64,000 nt of DNA from Bradyrhizobium sp. Arg816 (GTDB lineage Bacteria > Pseudomonadota > Alphaproteobacteria > Rhizobiales > Xanthobacteraceae), in contig NZ_JAPRAQ010000024.1 of the NCBI RefSeq assembly GCF_029989365.1, positions 62,001 to 126,000 of the forward strand, written 5' to 3'. Each line of letters starts with the position of its first letter. Within the stretch, counting starts at the first letter, position 1. Made by a program: the position numbers and the translations under genes. Below are positions 27,794-36,936 of the stretch, piece by piece. The notes beneath the pieces were generated by a model, which was not told where the DNA came from, did not search any database, and worked only from the letters and a program-made list of their open reading frames with translations.

Positions 27794-30060
27794 CAGCTCG
27801 CCGCCCTCTGTTCACCGAGTTCCTGGAAGAACTGATGCACATCTCCGGTTTTCTTGTAAATCGGCGACAGCGCTTCCGGCGCAAAATCATCGACCTCGAT
27901 CACTTTTGTGACGGCTTCGTGAGCGGCGGCAAGCTGCTCACCCTCGGCCTGCGTGATCACGCCCTTGGTGACGGCGTCCTTCCAGTCGCGCATGTGCGCC
28001 GCGCGCATGCGCTTGGCGATGGCATCGGTGCCCGCAACCAGCTTGAATGCGCGCTCCAGCCGGGCAAAGCCGCCGTCGTCGTCGACATAAGCGAGATCCG
28101 GCGTGAGACGCTCGCGCGCGGCCGACGGCTCCAGCACGAGGCTGGCGCATTGGTGCACGACCCGGTCGGACGGGCCGAGCACCCGCGCGCCGAAGGGTTG
28201 GACGATGAGCTTGAGGATGACAGCGACAAAACGATTGGGCAGATTGGCGAGGATCTCGGCGAGCCGGTTCTCGATGGTCTTGAAGCCGGTCGCCATGCAC
28301 CATTCGAGCGCAGCAAAATCCTCCTTCTGCCGGCCTTCGTCCTGCCAGCGCTTCAGCGCCGCCGAAAGCAGGTAGAGCTCGGAGAGGATGTCGCCGAAGC
28401 GCGCCGACAGCATCTCCTTGCGCTTGAGCGCGCCGCCAAGCGTGAGCAGCGCCATGTCGGCGCAGAGCGCAAAGGCCGCGGAGTAGCGCGCGAGCTGGCG
28501 ATAGAATGGCGTGGCATCGCCCGCATCCGGCGCAAGCGCGAAGGCGCCGAAGCTCCAGCTCCGGCCGAATGCACGCAACAGCGTCTGGGAGCTATGGCTG
28601 ACATGTTTCCAGAACGCCTTGTCGAACGCGGCGAGCCCGCGCTCGCGATCGGTGTCGGCCAACGCGTTCATCTCGTCGAGCAGATAGGGATGCGCGCGGA
28701 TGGCGCCCTGCCCGAACACGATGAGGTTGCGCGTCAGGATGTTGGCACCCTCGACCGTGATACCGACAGGCACGGCGCGGTGCAGATTGCCGAGATAGTT
28801 TTGCGGACCGTCGATCACGGCCTTGCCGCCATGGATGTCCATGGCGTCGTCGACTGCGGTGCGCATCCGCTCGGTCGCGTGCAACTTCATGATCCCGGAG
28901 ATGACGGCGGGATGGATGCCGGCATTCAGCGCCGCGCAGGTCAGCCGGCGCGCCGCGTCGAGCTGGTAGGCGGTCGCGACGATGCGCGCGAGCGGCTCCT
29001 CGACGCCCTCGAATTTGGAAATGGAGATGCCGAACTGCTCGCGGATGCGGGCATAGGCGCCGGTGGTGCGGGCGGCATAGGCGGCGCCGGCCGCCGACAA
29101 CGACGGCAGCGAGATGCCGCGGCCGGCGGCAAGCGCCGTCATCAGCATCTTCCAGCCCTGCCCGAGTTTCTCCTTGCCGCCGATGACATAGTCGAGCGGG
29201 ATGAAGACGTCGCGGCCCCAATTCGGGCCATTCTGGAACACCTGCATCGACGGCAGATGACGATGGCCGATCTTGACGCCGGGCAGATTGGTCGGGATCA
29301 GCGCGACGGTGATGCCGAGCTCGTCCTGGCTGCCCACGAGGTGGTCGGGGTCATAGGCCTTGAAGGCGAGACCGAGCAGCGTCGCCACCGGGCCGAGCGT
29401 GATGTAGCGCTTGTGCCAGTTGAGCCTGAGGCCAATGACCTCGCGGCCCTCGAAATCGCCCTTGCAGATGATGCCGGTGTCGATCATCGAGGCGGCGTCG
29501 GAGCCGGCTTCGGGGCTGGTCAGGCCGAAGCAGGGAATGTCGCGGCCGTCGGCGAGGCGCGGCAGCCAGCGCTCCTGCTGCTCTTTCGTGCCGAAGCGCA
29601 TCAACAGCTCGCCGGGCCCGAGCGAGTTCGGCACCATCACGGTGACGGCCGCCGCAATCGACCGGGTCGAGATCTTGCGCACCACTTCCGAATGAGCATA
29701 GGGCGAAAAGCCGAGACCGCCAAACTCCTTCGGAATGATCATGCCGAAGAATTTTTCGCGCTTGACGAAATGCCAGACCTCCGGCGGCAGGTCGCGCCAT
29801 TCCCAGAAGATCTTCCACTCGTCGAGCATGGCGCAGAGCGCCTCGACCGGGCCGTTGAGGAAGGCCTGCTCCTCGGGGGTCAGCGTCGCCTGAGGCACCT
29901 TCAGCAATTTTGTCCAGTCGGGGTTGCCGGTGAAGAGGTCGGCATCCCACCAGACGTCACCGGCCTCCAGCGCCTCGCGCTCGGTGTCGGACATCGCCGG
30001 CAGCACGCCGCGCGCCCAGGAGAAGATCGGCTTTGTGATTTTGTCGCGGCGGAAGCTCAT
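27793..30060 (-). CDS. fadE: Acyl-CoA dehydrogenase, FadE type
   Basis: 755 residues, the large form of the enzyme (ordinary acyl-CoA dehydrogenases have about 390). Introduces the 2,3-double bond in acyl-CoA with FAD, the first beta-oxidation step. Visible features: GLTSPEAGSDAASM (FAD and substrate region), GRGISLPSLSAAGAAYAART, and the DAMDIHGGKAVIDGPQNYLG segment. The C-terminal 230 residues form the DUF1974 extension of FadE proteins. Start at 30060 (MSFRRDKITKP) with a short upstream in-frame ATG possible at 30072. First gene of a four-gene operon fadE-fadA-fadB-thioesterase. Confidence 0.94.
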   Translation of the reverse strand: MSFRRDKITKPIFSWARGVLPAMSDTEREALEAGDVWWDADLFTGNPDWTKLLKVPQATLTPEEQAFLNGPVEALCAMLDEWKIFWEWRDLPPEVWHFVKREKFFGMIIPKEFGGLGFSPYAHSEVVRKISTRSIAAAVTVMVPNSLGPGELLMRFGTKEQQERWLPRLADGRDIPCFGLTSPEAGSDAASMIDTGIICKGDFEGREVIGLRLNWHKRYITLGPVATLLGLAFKAYDPDHLVGSQDELGITVALIPTNLPGVKIGHRHLPSMQVFQNGPNWGRDVFIPLDYVIGGKEKLGQGWKMLMTALAAGRGISLPSLSAAGAAYAARTTGAYARIREQFGISISKFEGVEEPLARIVATAYQLDAARRLTCAALNAGIHPAVISGIMKLHATERMRTAVDDAMDIHGGKAVIDGPQNYLGNLHRAVPVGITVEGANILTRNLIVFGQGAIRAHPYLLDEMNALADTDRERGLAAFDKAFWKHVSHSSQTLLRAFGRSWSFGAFALAPDAGDATPFYRQLARYSAAFALCADMALLTLGGALKRKEMLSARFGDILSELYLLSAALKRWQDEGRQKEDFAALEWCMATGFKTIENRLAEILANLPNRFVAVILKLIVQPFGARVLGPSDRVVHQCASLVLEPSAARERLTPDLAYVDDDGGFARLERAFKLVAGTDAIAKRMRAAHMRDWKDAVTKGVITQAEGEQLAAAHEAVTKVIEVDDFAPEALSPIYKKTGDVHQFFQELGEQRAAS

Positions 30061-30240
30061 GGCTGACCTCATGCATCGGCGCGGTTATCGGCATTTTAGC
30101 GGAAAGTGGCCGGGGTAAGTGAACACTTCGCGAGCAAAAAGAAGCGAATTGACGCGGCCGGGCGGCCGCCCCGGGGGCCATAACGGCCGGGGCGTGGGGC
30201 AGTTCCGGGGAGGGAAAATAGGGAGGGACGTCGCCACATC

Positions 30241-30339
30241 GTCATTCCGGGGCGCGCCTCTTGGCGCGAGCCCGGAATCCATACTCCCGATGGTGGTTAT
30301 GGATTCCGGGCTCGACGCCACGCGTCGCCCCGGAATGAC
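30241..30339. repeat. Palindromic intergenic repeat, GTCATTCCGGGG type
   Basis: GTCATTCCGGGGCG is mirrored by CGCCCCGGAATGAC, with an inner CCCGGAATCCATA/TATGGATTCCGGG pair. Lies in the 303 bp between the flavin reductase stop and the fadE start (both genes on the minus strand); no gene or clear promoter was recognised in the rest of that gap. Confidence 0.85.
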
Positions 30340-30363
30340 GTGTGGAGAGAACGGCGGCTTGGC

Positions 30364-30987
30364 CTAATCCGGCCGCACCATCTCGAACATGTTCTCCGGC
30401 TTGATCTCGAAATAGTCGCCGCGACGGCCGGCGCGGACGATGGGGCGGGCGGCGGCGGTCTGGTAGACGCCGTCCTTGATCATGGCCTTGTCGATATGGA
30501 CGGCGACGACCTCGCCCAGCGTCAGCCAGGCGTCGGCCTCCTTGCCGTCGGCGCCCTTGAGGCGGACGATGTCGGAGACCTTGCACTCGAAGGCGACGGG
30601 GCTCTCAGCCACCCGCGGCACGTTGACGAGCTTGCCGGGCACGGCGGTGAGGCCGGCGATCTCGAACTCGTCGACCTCGGGGGCCACATGCGCGGCAGTC
30701 GCGTTCATGTGCCTGGCGAGGTCCATGGTGGCGAGATTCCAGACGAACTCGCCGGTCTGCTCCATGTTCGAGACCGTGTCCTTCCAGTTGGTGGAGGAGA
30801 AGCCGATGATCGGCGGCACGTAGCAGAACGCGTTGAAGAAGCTGTAGGGCGCGAGGTTGACGTGGCCCTTGGTGTCGCGGGAGGAGATCCAGCCGATCGG
30901 CCGCGGCGCGATGATGGCGTTGAAGGGATCGTGCTTGAGGCCGTGGCCCTTGGAGGGCTCGTAGAAATAGAGGTCTTTGTCGGTCAC
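30364..30987 (-). CDS. Flavin reductase family protein (FMN-binding split barrel)
   Basis: 207 residues. The family motif PRPIGWISSRDTKGHVNLAPYSFFNA (about 30-55) binds FMN, with GFSSTNWKDTVSNMEQTGEFVWNL following. Such proteins either reduce free flavin or carry FMN in oxidoreductase systems; here the partner is unknown. I place the start at the GTG at 30987 (VTDKDLYFYEP), with GGGGAAGACC upstream. An ATG at 31065 is in frame, but the intervening codons come from a palindromic repeat and are not protein-like. Confidence 0.87.
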   Translation of the reverse strand: MTDKDLYFYEPSKGHGLKHDPFNAIIAPRPIGWISSRDTKGHVNLAPYSFFNAFCYVPPIIGFSSTNWKDTVSNMEQTGEFVWNLATMDLARHMNATAAHVAPEVDEFEIAGLTAVPGKLVNVPRVAESPVAFECKVSDIVRLKGADGKEADAWLTLGEVVAVHIDKAMIKDGVYQTAAARPIVRAGRRGDYFEIKPENMFEMVRPD

Positions 30988-31010
30988 GGCGAGGTCTTCC
31001 CCTGATCCTG

Positions 31011-31096
31011 GTAGCCCGGATGGAGCGAAGCGTAATCCGGGTCCGCCAGCGCGACGCTGAACCATCCCGGATTGCGCTTCGCTCCATCCGGGCTAC
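31011..31096. repeat. Palindromic intergenic repeat, GTAGCCCGGATGGAGCG type
   Basis: GTAGCCCGGATGGAGCGAAG is mirrored by CTTCGCTCCATCCGGGCTAC, with inner TAATCCGGG/CCCGGATTG arms. A second copy is at 36934. It lies between the TetR gene and the flavin reductase, both on the minus strand. Confidence 0.9.
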
Positions 31097-31131
31097 GTCG
31101 GCCAGCTTATAGGGGGAAATTCCAGCGCCCG

Positions 31132-31731
31132 TCAGTGGCGCGGGGACAGACCCGCGATGACGAAATCGATCATCTGGTCGATGGTTGGGCCCGGCTTGGT
31201 GGCGCACTGGGCGATCATCTGGGGGTGGAAAAAGCGCATCATCGCGGTGCAGGCGCACAGCGACGCCAGTTGCAGGTCCGGCGCCTCGAACTCGCCGGAC
31301 GCGGCTCCCTGCGCGATCACCTGGCCGATGACGCCGGCAATGCACTCCATATGGGCGACGCAGACGTCCCAGTCCTCCTGCATCGCGATCTCGACCATCT
31401 CATGCAGCTTGTTATCGCCGACATAGCGCTCGGTGTTCATGCGATGGATGGTGGTCAGCAGTTCGCGGAAGCGCGGGAGCACCGGACCGGGCCGCGCCAC
31501 GATCCGCTGCGCTTCGATCTCGACCTCGCCCATCAAGGCCCGCGCCACCGACTGGTGAATCGCCTTCTTCGATTCGAAGAAGCGATAGACGTTGGCGGGG
31601 CTCATCCTGAGCTCCTTGGCGATGTCCCCGACCGTGGTCTTCTGGTAGCCGATCTGGCGGAACAGCCGCTCGGCCACCTCGAGGATACGATCCCGGGTGT
31701 CGCCTTCGATATGTTCCGCAACCAGTGTCAT
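31132..31731 (-). CDS. TetR/AcrR-family transcriptional regulator
   Basis: 199 residues. N-terminal helix-turn-helix TTVGDIAKELRMSPANVYRF at about 36-55 preceded by ILEVAERLFRQIGY; the C-terminal ligand domain has no diagnostic motif. It follows the RND permease gene with 33 bp between, so it probably belongs to the same transcript and represses the efflux operon until a pump substrate binds. The start ATG at 31731 begins MTLVAEHIEG. Confidence 0.9.
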   Translation of the reverse strand: MTLVAEHIEGDTRDRILEVAERLFRQIGYQKTTVGDIAKELRMSPANVYRFFESKKAIHQSVARALMGEVEIEAQRIVARPGPVLPRFRELLTTIHRMNTERYVGDNKLHEMVEIAMQEDWDVCVAHMECIAGVIGQVIAQGAASGEFEAPDLQLASLCACTAMMRFFHPQMIAQCATKPGPTIDQMIDFVIAGLSPRH

Positions 31732-31764
31732 GTGTCAGGACTCGTCCGTCAGCAGTCTTCTCAT

Positions 31765-34700
31765 TTATTCAGCCGCTTCAGCAAGCGGAATTGCGTGCTG
31801 GTCATCGCTCCCATGCTGCGGCGCGGCAGGTTGCTCGGGGGTGCCCGCCTCGTCCAGGCTCTTCCTGAACCACAGGGCGTAGAGGCCCGGAAGGTAGAGC
31901 AGCGTCAGGAAGGTCGCGACGAACAGGCCTCCCATGATCGTGATCGCCATCGGGCCCCAGAACGCCGAGCGCGACAACGGGATCATGGCCAGGATCGCGG
32001 CGAGCGCCGTCAGCACCACCGGCCGGGCGCGGCGGACGGTTGCCTCCACGATCGCCTCACGGCGGGTCAGGCCGTGGGAAACGTCGGTCTCGATCTGGTC
32101 GACCAGGATGACGGCGTTGCGCATGATCATGCCGGCGAGCGCGATCAGGCCGAGCAGCGCCACGAAGCCGAACGGGGCATTGGCGACGTTGAGGCCGAAC
32201 GAGGCACCGACGATGCCGAGCGGCGCGGTGAGGAACACCAGGATCAGGCGCGAGAAGCTCTGCAGCTGGAACATCAGCAGCGTCAGCATCACCATCACCA
32301 TCAGCGGGAAGAGGATGAAGATCGAGGCGTTGCCCTTGGCGGATTCCTCGAACGCCCCGCCCGGCTCGATGCGGTAGGCCGGCTCGAGATTGTCCTTGAT
32401 CGCCTTCAGCTTCGGCGTGATCTGGCTGGTGACGTCGGGCGCCTGCACGCCGTCGACGACGTCGGAGCGCACGGTGATCGCCATGTCGCGGTTACGCCGC
32501 CACATGATCGGCTCCTCATGGGCATACTCGATCTTGGCGATCTGCTGGAGCGGCACGGCGACGCCGTTCTTCGAGGTGATGGTCAGATCGCCGACGCCGC
32601 CGAGATCAAGGCGTTCGGACGGGACCGCACGAGCGACCACGCCCACCTTCTCGATGCCGTCGCGAATAGTCGTGACCGGCGCACCCGAGATCAGCATCGA
32701 CAACGCCTGCGAGACGTCCTGCGGCGTCAGGCCCATGGCGCGGGCACGATCCTGGTCGACGACGAGCTTGAGGTAGGGCGACTGCTCGTTCCAGTCGAGC
32801 TGGACGTCCTTGACGCTCTTGTTCTGCCGCATGACGTCGCGGACCTGGTAGGCGATCTCGCGCACCTTGTTGGCGTCGGGGCCGATCACGCGGAACTGGA
32901 CGGGGAAGCCGACCGGCGGACCGAAGTTGAAGCGGTCGACGCGCACACGCGCCTCGGTCAGCATGCCCTCCGCAGCCGCGTTCTCGATCTTGGCCTTGAT
33001 GCGCTCGCGCGCCTCGACGCCCTTGGCGACGATGACGATCTCGGCAAAGGCCTCGTTCGGAAGCTGCGGATTGAGGCCGAGCCAGAAGCGCGGCGAGCCC
33101 TGGCCGATATAGGACGTATAGGTCTCGATGTCCTTGTCGTCCTTGAGCAGCGTCTCGGCCTTCTTCACCGCCTTCTCGGTAACGTTGAAGGCCGTGCCCT
33201 CGGGCAGGCGGAGCTGGAGGAACAGCTCGGGCCGCTCCGACAGCGGGAAGAACTGCTGCTGGACATGGCCGAAGCCGACGATCGAGGCGATGAAGACGCC
33301 GACGGTCGCGGCCACCACGGTGATGCGGTGGTTGACGCACCATTGCACGATGGCGCGCAGGCCGCGGTACATGCGGGTTTCGTAGACCGCGTGCGGATCG
33401 TGATTGTGGTGCACCTTGATGTTGGGCAGCAGCATGACGCCGATATAGGGCGTGAAGATCACCGCCACGAACCAGGAGGCGACCAGCGCGATCGCCACGA
33501 TCCAGAAGATGCTGCCGGCATATTCGCCGACCGCGGAATTGGCAAAGCCGATGGGGAGGAAGCCAGCGGCCGTGACCAGCGTTCCCGTGAGCATCGGAAA
33601 CGCAGTGGATTCCCAGGCAAAGGAGGCCGCGCGAAAACGGTCCCAGCCCTGCTCCATCTTCACCACCATCATCTCGACCGCGATGATGGCGTCATCCACC
33701 AGCAGGCCGAGCGCGATGATCAGCGCGCCGAGCGTGATGCGGTGCAGATCGAGCGACATCGTGTTCATGACGACGAAGACGATGCCGAGCACCAGCGGCA
33801 CCGACAGCGCGACCACGATGCCGGTGCGCCAGCCGAGCGCCAGGAACGACACGAACAGCACGATGACGAGCGCTTCCATGAAGGAGTGCACGAACTCGCC
33901 GACGGCGTGCTCGACCACCTTGGGCTGGTCGGCGATGAGCTTGACGTCGATGCCCTGCGGCACCGCCTTCATGAACTCGGCGGTGGCCTTCTCGACCTCC
34001 TTGCCGAGATCGAGGATGTTGGCGCCCTTGGCGGTGACGACACCGATGCCGATCGCGGCCTTGCCTTCCTGGCGCACGATGAAGCTCGGCGGGTCGACAT
34101 AGCCGTGGGTGACGGTGGCGATATCACCCAAACGGAACACGCGGCCGTTGCTCTCGACCGGCGTTTCGGCGACGGCCTTGGCGCCATCGAGCGCGCCGGT
34201 GACGCGCAGCGGCACGCGCTGCGACGAGGTCTCGACCGTGCCGGCCGGAGTCACGTTGTTCTGCTTGGCGAGCGAATCGAACAGCGCCTGCGGCGTGATA
34301 CCGAGAGTGGCGAGCTTGGCGTGCGAGAATTCGACGAAGATGCGCTCGTCCTGGTTGCCGTAGACGTCGACCTTGGTCACACCAGGCACCTTCAGCAGGC
34401 GCTGGCGGAAGCCTTCCGAGACCTTCTTGAGCTGGGCATAGTCGGCGCCGTCGCCGGTCATCATGTAGAGGATGGAATCGACGTCGGAGAACTCGTCGTT
34501 GACGACGGGTCCAAGAATGCCCGAAGGCAACTGGCCCTGCACGTCGGCGAGCTTCTTGCGCAGCAGATAAAACAGATACGGCACGTCCTTCGGCGGCGTG
34601 GAATCGCGGAAGGTCACCTGGAGCGCGGTGAAGGCCGGCTTGGAATAGGTCTGCACCTTCTCGAAATAGGGCAGCTCCTGGATCTTCTTCTCGATGGGAT

Positions 34701-34902
34701 CGGCGACCTGCGTCTGCATCTCCTGCGCGGTCGCGCCCGGCCAGATCACGGAGACGTTGACCACCTTCACCGTGAAGAACGGATCCTCGGCTCGCCCGAG
34801 CTTCTGGTAGGAGAAGAAGCCGGCGACGCCGAGTATGATCATCAGGAACAGGACCAGCGTCGGATGGCTGACGGCCCAGGCCGAAAGATTGAAGCGCTTC
34901 AT
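31765..34902 (-). CDS. RND-family efflux permease
   Basis: 1045-residue inner-membrane proton/drug antiporter. The RND layout is visible: one helix at the N-terminus (VLFLMIILGVAGFFSY), a large periplasmic loop, helices 2-6 with the LGLLVDDAIIAVEMM segment containing the proton-relay Asp pair, a second periplasmic loop, and a final helix bundle (ALLGLIALAGMIMRNAVILV). It exports hydrophobic compounds from the periplasm with the adaptor encoded upstream; no outer-membrane channel gene is adjacent. The ATG at 34902 has GGAGAGTGCG before it. Substrate unknown. Confidence 0.95.
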   Translation of the reverse strand: MKRFNLSAWAVSHPTLVLFLMIILGVAGFFSYQKLGRAEDPFFTVKVVNVSVIWPGATAQEMQTQVADPIEKKIQELPYFEKVQTYSKPAFTALQVTFRDSTPPKDVPYLFYLLRKKLADVQGQLPSGILGPVVNDEFSDVDSILYMMTGDGADYAQLKKVSEGFRQRLLKVPGVTKVDVYGNQDERIFVEFSHAKLATLGITPQALFDSLAKQNNVTPAGTVETSSQRVPLRVTGALDGAKAVAETPVESNGRVFRLGDIATVTHGYVDPPSFIVRQEGKAAIGIGVVTAKGANILDLGKEVEKATAEFMKAVPQGIDVKLIADQPKVVEHAVGEFVHSFMEALVIVLFVSFLALGWRTGIVVALSVPLVLGIVFVVMNTMSLDLHRITLGALIIALGLLVDDAIIAVEMMVVKMEQGWDRFRAASFAWESTAFPMLTGTLVTAAGFLPIGFANSAVGEYAGSIFWIVAIALVASWFVAVIFTPYIGVMLLPNIKVHHNHDPHAVYETRMYRGLRAIVQWCVNHRITVVAATVGVFIASIVGFGHVQQQFFPLSERPELFLQLRLPEGTAFNVTEKAVKKAETLLKDDKDIETYTSYIGQGSPRFWLGLNPQLPNEAFAEIVIVAKGVEARERIKAKIENAAAEGMLTEARVRVDRFNFGPPVGFPVQFRVIGPDANKVREIAYQVRDVMRQNKSVKDVQLDWNEQSPYLKLVVDQDRARAMGLTPQDVSQALSMLISGAPVTTIRDGIEKVGVVARAVPSERLDLGGVGDLTITSKNGVAVPLQQIAKIEYAHEEPIMWRRNRDMAITVRSDVVDGVQAPDVTSQITPKLKAIKDNLEPAYRIEPGGAFEESAKGNASIFILFPLMVMVMLTLLMFQLQSFSRLILVFLTAPLGIVGASFGLNVANAPFGFVALLGLIALAGMIMRNAVILVDQIETDVSHGLTRREAIVEATVRRARPVVLTALAAILAMIPLSRSAFWGPMAITIMGGLFVATFLTLLYLPGLYALWFRKSLDEAGTPEQPAAPQHGSDDQHAIPLAEAAE

Positions 34903-34960
34903 CGCACTCTCCAAAGATGGTCCGATTGCAAAAAAACCACAGCCACTCTGTTCAAACCGT

Positions 34961-35018
34961 CGTCGCGAGGCAGCGAAGCAATCCAGGGGGCTGGGCAGAT
35001 TCTGGATCGCTTCGCCGC
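34961..35018. repeat. Partial GCGAAGCAATCC-type intergenic repeat
   Basis: GAGGCAGCGAAGCAATCCAG followed by TTCTGGATCGCTTCGCCGC, a degenerate copy of the element at 55787. Located between adaptor and permease genes of the RND operon. Confidence 0.6.
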
Positions 35019-35078
35019 TTCAGCCCCAGCATTTGCGCTTGGGCCGAAACTCACCTCACACGACGTAACTCGTAAGCT

Positions 35079-36185
35079 CTAGAAGGACAGCGACGAGACG
35101 ATCCGCACCCGCTGGCTCGGATCGAGCTTCTGCACGCCGAGCGCCACGATCTTGGCGCCCTCGTCGACACCGCTGGTGATGATGACGTCGTTGCTCTCGT
35201 AGGACTTCACCACGACCGGCTTGAGCGTGACGCTGCCATTGTCGTCGACGACGTAGAAGGAGGGCTTGCCGCCTTCGTTGAACAGCGCCGACAGCGGCAG
35301 CCGTGCGACCCGCTCGGTCGCGGCATCCGACAGTGTCAACGTCGCGGTCATGCCGAGCGAAACCTTGTCGCCGGCCTCGGGCAGCGAGAACTTTGCAAGA
35401 TAGGTGCGCGTCGACGGATCGGCCGTCGGCGCGATCTCGCGCAGCTTGGCCGCATATTTCTTGTCCGGCTCCGACCAAAGAGTGACGCTGGCGGCGCCCG
35501 ACTTGGCACGCCCAACCAGCGTCTCAGGGATCGCGACAACCGCTTCCTTCTCGGCAAAGCGGGCGACACGGATCGAAGTCTGGCCTGCGGCAACCACCTG
35601 GCCGGGCTCGATCAGCGTTGCGGTGACGACGCCACGGGCGTCGGCGTTGAGCGTCGCGTAGGAAAGAGAATTCTTGGTCAGCTCGACCGAGCGCACGGCC
35701 CGGTCAAGACGCGCGCGGGCCTCATCGGCGGCGGCGCGGCTCGAATCCATCGCCGCATCCGTAGTCCAGCCCTTGGCCTTCAAATCCTTGGCGCGCTGCT
35801 CGGCCGCGGCGGCCTGGGCCAGAACGCCGGTCGCGGCAGTCTGCTCGGCGACGGACTGCTCGGCCTGGAGTTTTAGATCGACCTCGTCGAGGGTCGCGAG
35901 CGGCTGGCCGATTTCGACGGTCTGGCCGACCTCGACCAGACGCTTGGCAACCTTGCCGGCCACGCGGAAACCGAGATCGCTCTCGATCCGGGGCCTGACA
36001 GTGCCGACGAAGCTGCGCTCCGGCGTCTCGGCATCATAATGGGCGGTCGCGACCAGAACCGGCCGCGGCGGCTCGGCCTTTTCAGCGACGGTGTCATTGC
36101 ACCCGGCCAGCGCCGCGGCCATCAGGGCCAGCGACACACCCGCCAAGAGCTTGGAATAGCTGGACAAAACTGACCGGACGAACAT
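35079..36185 (-). CDS. RND efflux periplasmic adaptor (membrane fusion lipoprotein)
   Basis: 368 residues. A signal peptide with lipobox LAGC (Cys at about residue 29) indicates anchoring to the inner membrane by lipid. Then the fusion-protein domains: barrel-sandwich hybrid (SFVGTVRPRIESDLGFRVAG; KRLVEVGQTVEIGQPLATLD), an alpha-helical hairpin about 90-150, and a beta-barrel (VAGQTSIRVARFAEKEAVVA). Links the permease to an outer-membrane channel. First gene of the RND operon. Starts MFVRSVLSSYSK at 36185, with GGAGGACACTCCC-like sequence opposite its start on the plus strand rather than a clear ribosome binding site. Confidence 0.92.
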   Translation of the reverse strand: MFVRSVLSSYSKLLAGVSLALMAAALAGCNDTVAEKAEPPRPVLVATAHYDAETPERSFVGTVRPRIESDLGFRVAGKVAKRLVEVGQTVEIGQPLATLDEVDLKLQAEQSVAEQTAATGVLAQAAAAEQRAKDLKAKGWTTDAAMDSSRAAADEARARLDRAVRSVELTKNSLSYATLNADARGVVTATLIEPGQVVAAGQTSIRVARFAEKEAVVAIPETLVGRAKSGAASVTLWSEPDKKYAAKLREIAPTADPSTRTYLAKFSLPEAGDKVSLGMTATLTLSDAATERVARLPLSALFNEGGKPSFYVVDDNGSVTLKPVVVKSYESNDVIITSGVDEGAKIVALGVQKLDPSQRVRIVSSLSF

Positions 36186-36230
36186 CGGAGGACACTCCCG
36201 CGACTGCGATAAGAGGAATGTCGACTAATC

Positions 36231-36256
36231 ACTGATAAAAGTCAATAATCGTCAGT
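36231..36256. promoter_or_regulatory. Candidate TetR operator/promoter ahead of the RND operon
   Basis: ACTGA (36231-36235) and TCAGT (36252-36256) are inverted with 16 bp between, inside an AT-rich stretch. A minus-strand TTGACT (-35-like) lies within. Position just upstream of the adaptor gene fits a site for the operon's TetR protein, but the symmetry is short. Confidence 0.3.
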
Positions 36257-36337
36257 CATCAGGAAAGCGTGATCGTTAAGGGGTGGTAAGGATTGGGTGA
36301 GCCTTGTGCGCTGGTAATGCGCACCATCTCTTGATAG

Positions 36338-36351
36338 GGTTACATGTAACC
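36338..36351. promoter_or_regulatory. Perfect 14-bp palindrome upstream of the MazE/MazF-type pair
   Basis: GGTTACATGTAACC reads identically on both strands and ends 13 bp before the antitoxin ATG. Such palindromes at toxin-antitoxin starts are typical autoregulation operators; binding is inferred. Confidence 0.6.
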
Positions 36352-36364
36352 AGCGGAAATACGT

Positions 36365-36586
36365 ATGAGCCCTTCAAAGCCCAAGCCGTCTCGTATGAAG
36401 GTGCAGGCCCACCGCGATCGATTGCGTGCACAAGGCCTGCGGCCGATCCAGATCTGGGTGCCGGATATCCGCTCGCCCTCCTTCCGATCAGAAGCCCATC
36501 GCCAATCACTTGCGGTCGCAACGAGCTCACATGAAGCCGAAGACCAAGGCTTCATCGATGCCGTATCCGATTGGACCGATGAATGA
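36365..36586 (+). CDS. MazE-type antitoxin (DUF3018 family)
   Basis: 73 residues. The first half is basic with MKVQAHRDRLRAQGLRPIQIWVPDIR, the pattern of the DUF3018/MazE-family antitoxins that precede MazF toxins; the second half is acidic (SSHEAEDQGFIDAVSDWTDE) and should wrap the toxin. Its stop overlaps the toxin start as ATGA. A perfect palindrome lies just upstream. Start ATG at 36365. Confidence 0.85.
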   Translation: MSPSKPKPSRMKVQAHRDRLRAQGLRPIQIWVPDIRSPSFRSEAHRQSLAVATSSHEAEDQGFIDAVSDWTDE

Positions 36587-36936
36587 AGCGAGGTGAGGTC
36601 TGGACGGTGGCAGGCGGCAAGGACTATGCGGGCAAGCCGCGCCCCGTCGTCATCGTGCAGGACGACAGCTTTGACGCCACGAACTCCATCACTGTCTGCG
36701 CCTTCACGACCGGCGAAACCGAGGCGCCACTTTTCCGGCTCAAGGTCGAGCCAAACGACGGCAACGGCCTTCGAACTCCGTCTCGACTTATGGTCGACAA
36801 GATTACTACAGTGCCGAAAGCCAAGATAGGAACGTTGGTGGGACGCCTAGACGATGACGACCTCTTGCGTCTCAACCGCGCTGTGCTGGTGTTCCTTGGA
36901 CTGGCTGGTTCGCAGAGAAGCGCCAGCGCAGATTAG
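36583..36936 (+). CDS. mazF: MazF/PemK-family endoribonuclease toxin
   Basis: 117 residues. The family opening MKRGEVWTVAGG...GKPRPVVIVQDDSFD and the later RLMVDKITTVPKAKIGTLVGRL match MazF/PemK. These toxins cut mRNA at short specific sequences and are held inactive by the antitoxin. The Arg in GKPRPVVI and the Ser/Thr in VDKITTV are the usual catalytic area. Translation is coupled to the antitoxin by a 4-base overlap. A palindromic repeat starts at 36934, so the stop codon is at the repeat's edge. Confidence 0.92.
   Translation: MKRGEVWTVAGGKDYAGKPRPVVIVQDDSFDATNSITVCAFTTGETEAPLFRLKVEPNDGNGLRTPSRLMVDKITTVPKAKIGTLVGRLDDDDLLRLNRAVLVFLGLAGSQRSASAD

Noticed and set aside
27787..30066. Plus-strand open frame of about 760 codons opposite fadE
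   Set aside because: Antisense shadow of fadE with Arg/Leu/Ala-rich composition and no recognisable domain.
30988..31065. Longer ATG-started N-terminus for the flavin reductase
   Set aside because: The added codons are translated from a palindromic repeat (family of 31011 and 36934) and do not resemble the protein family.
31072..35082. Plus-strand open frame of about 1300 codons opposite the RND permease
   Set aside because: Runs exactly antisense to a complete, well-conserved RND gene, has low-complexity Arg/Asp/His/Leu-rich composition, and has no ribosome binding site; a GC-rich shadow frame.
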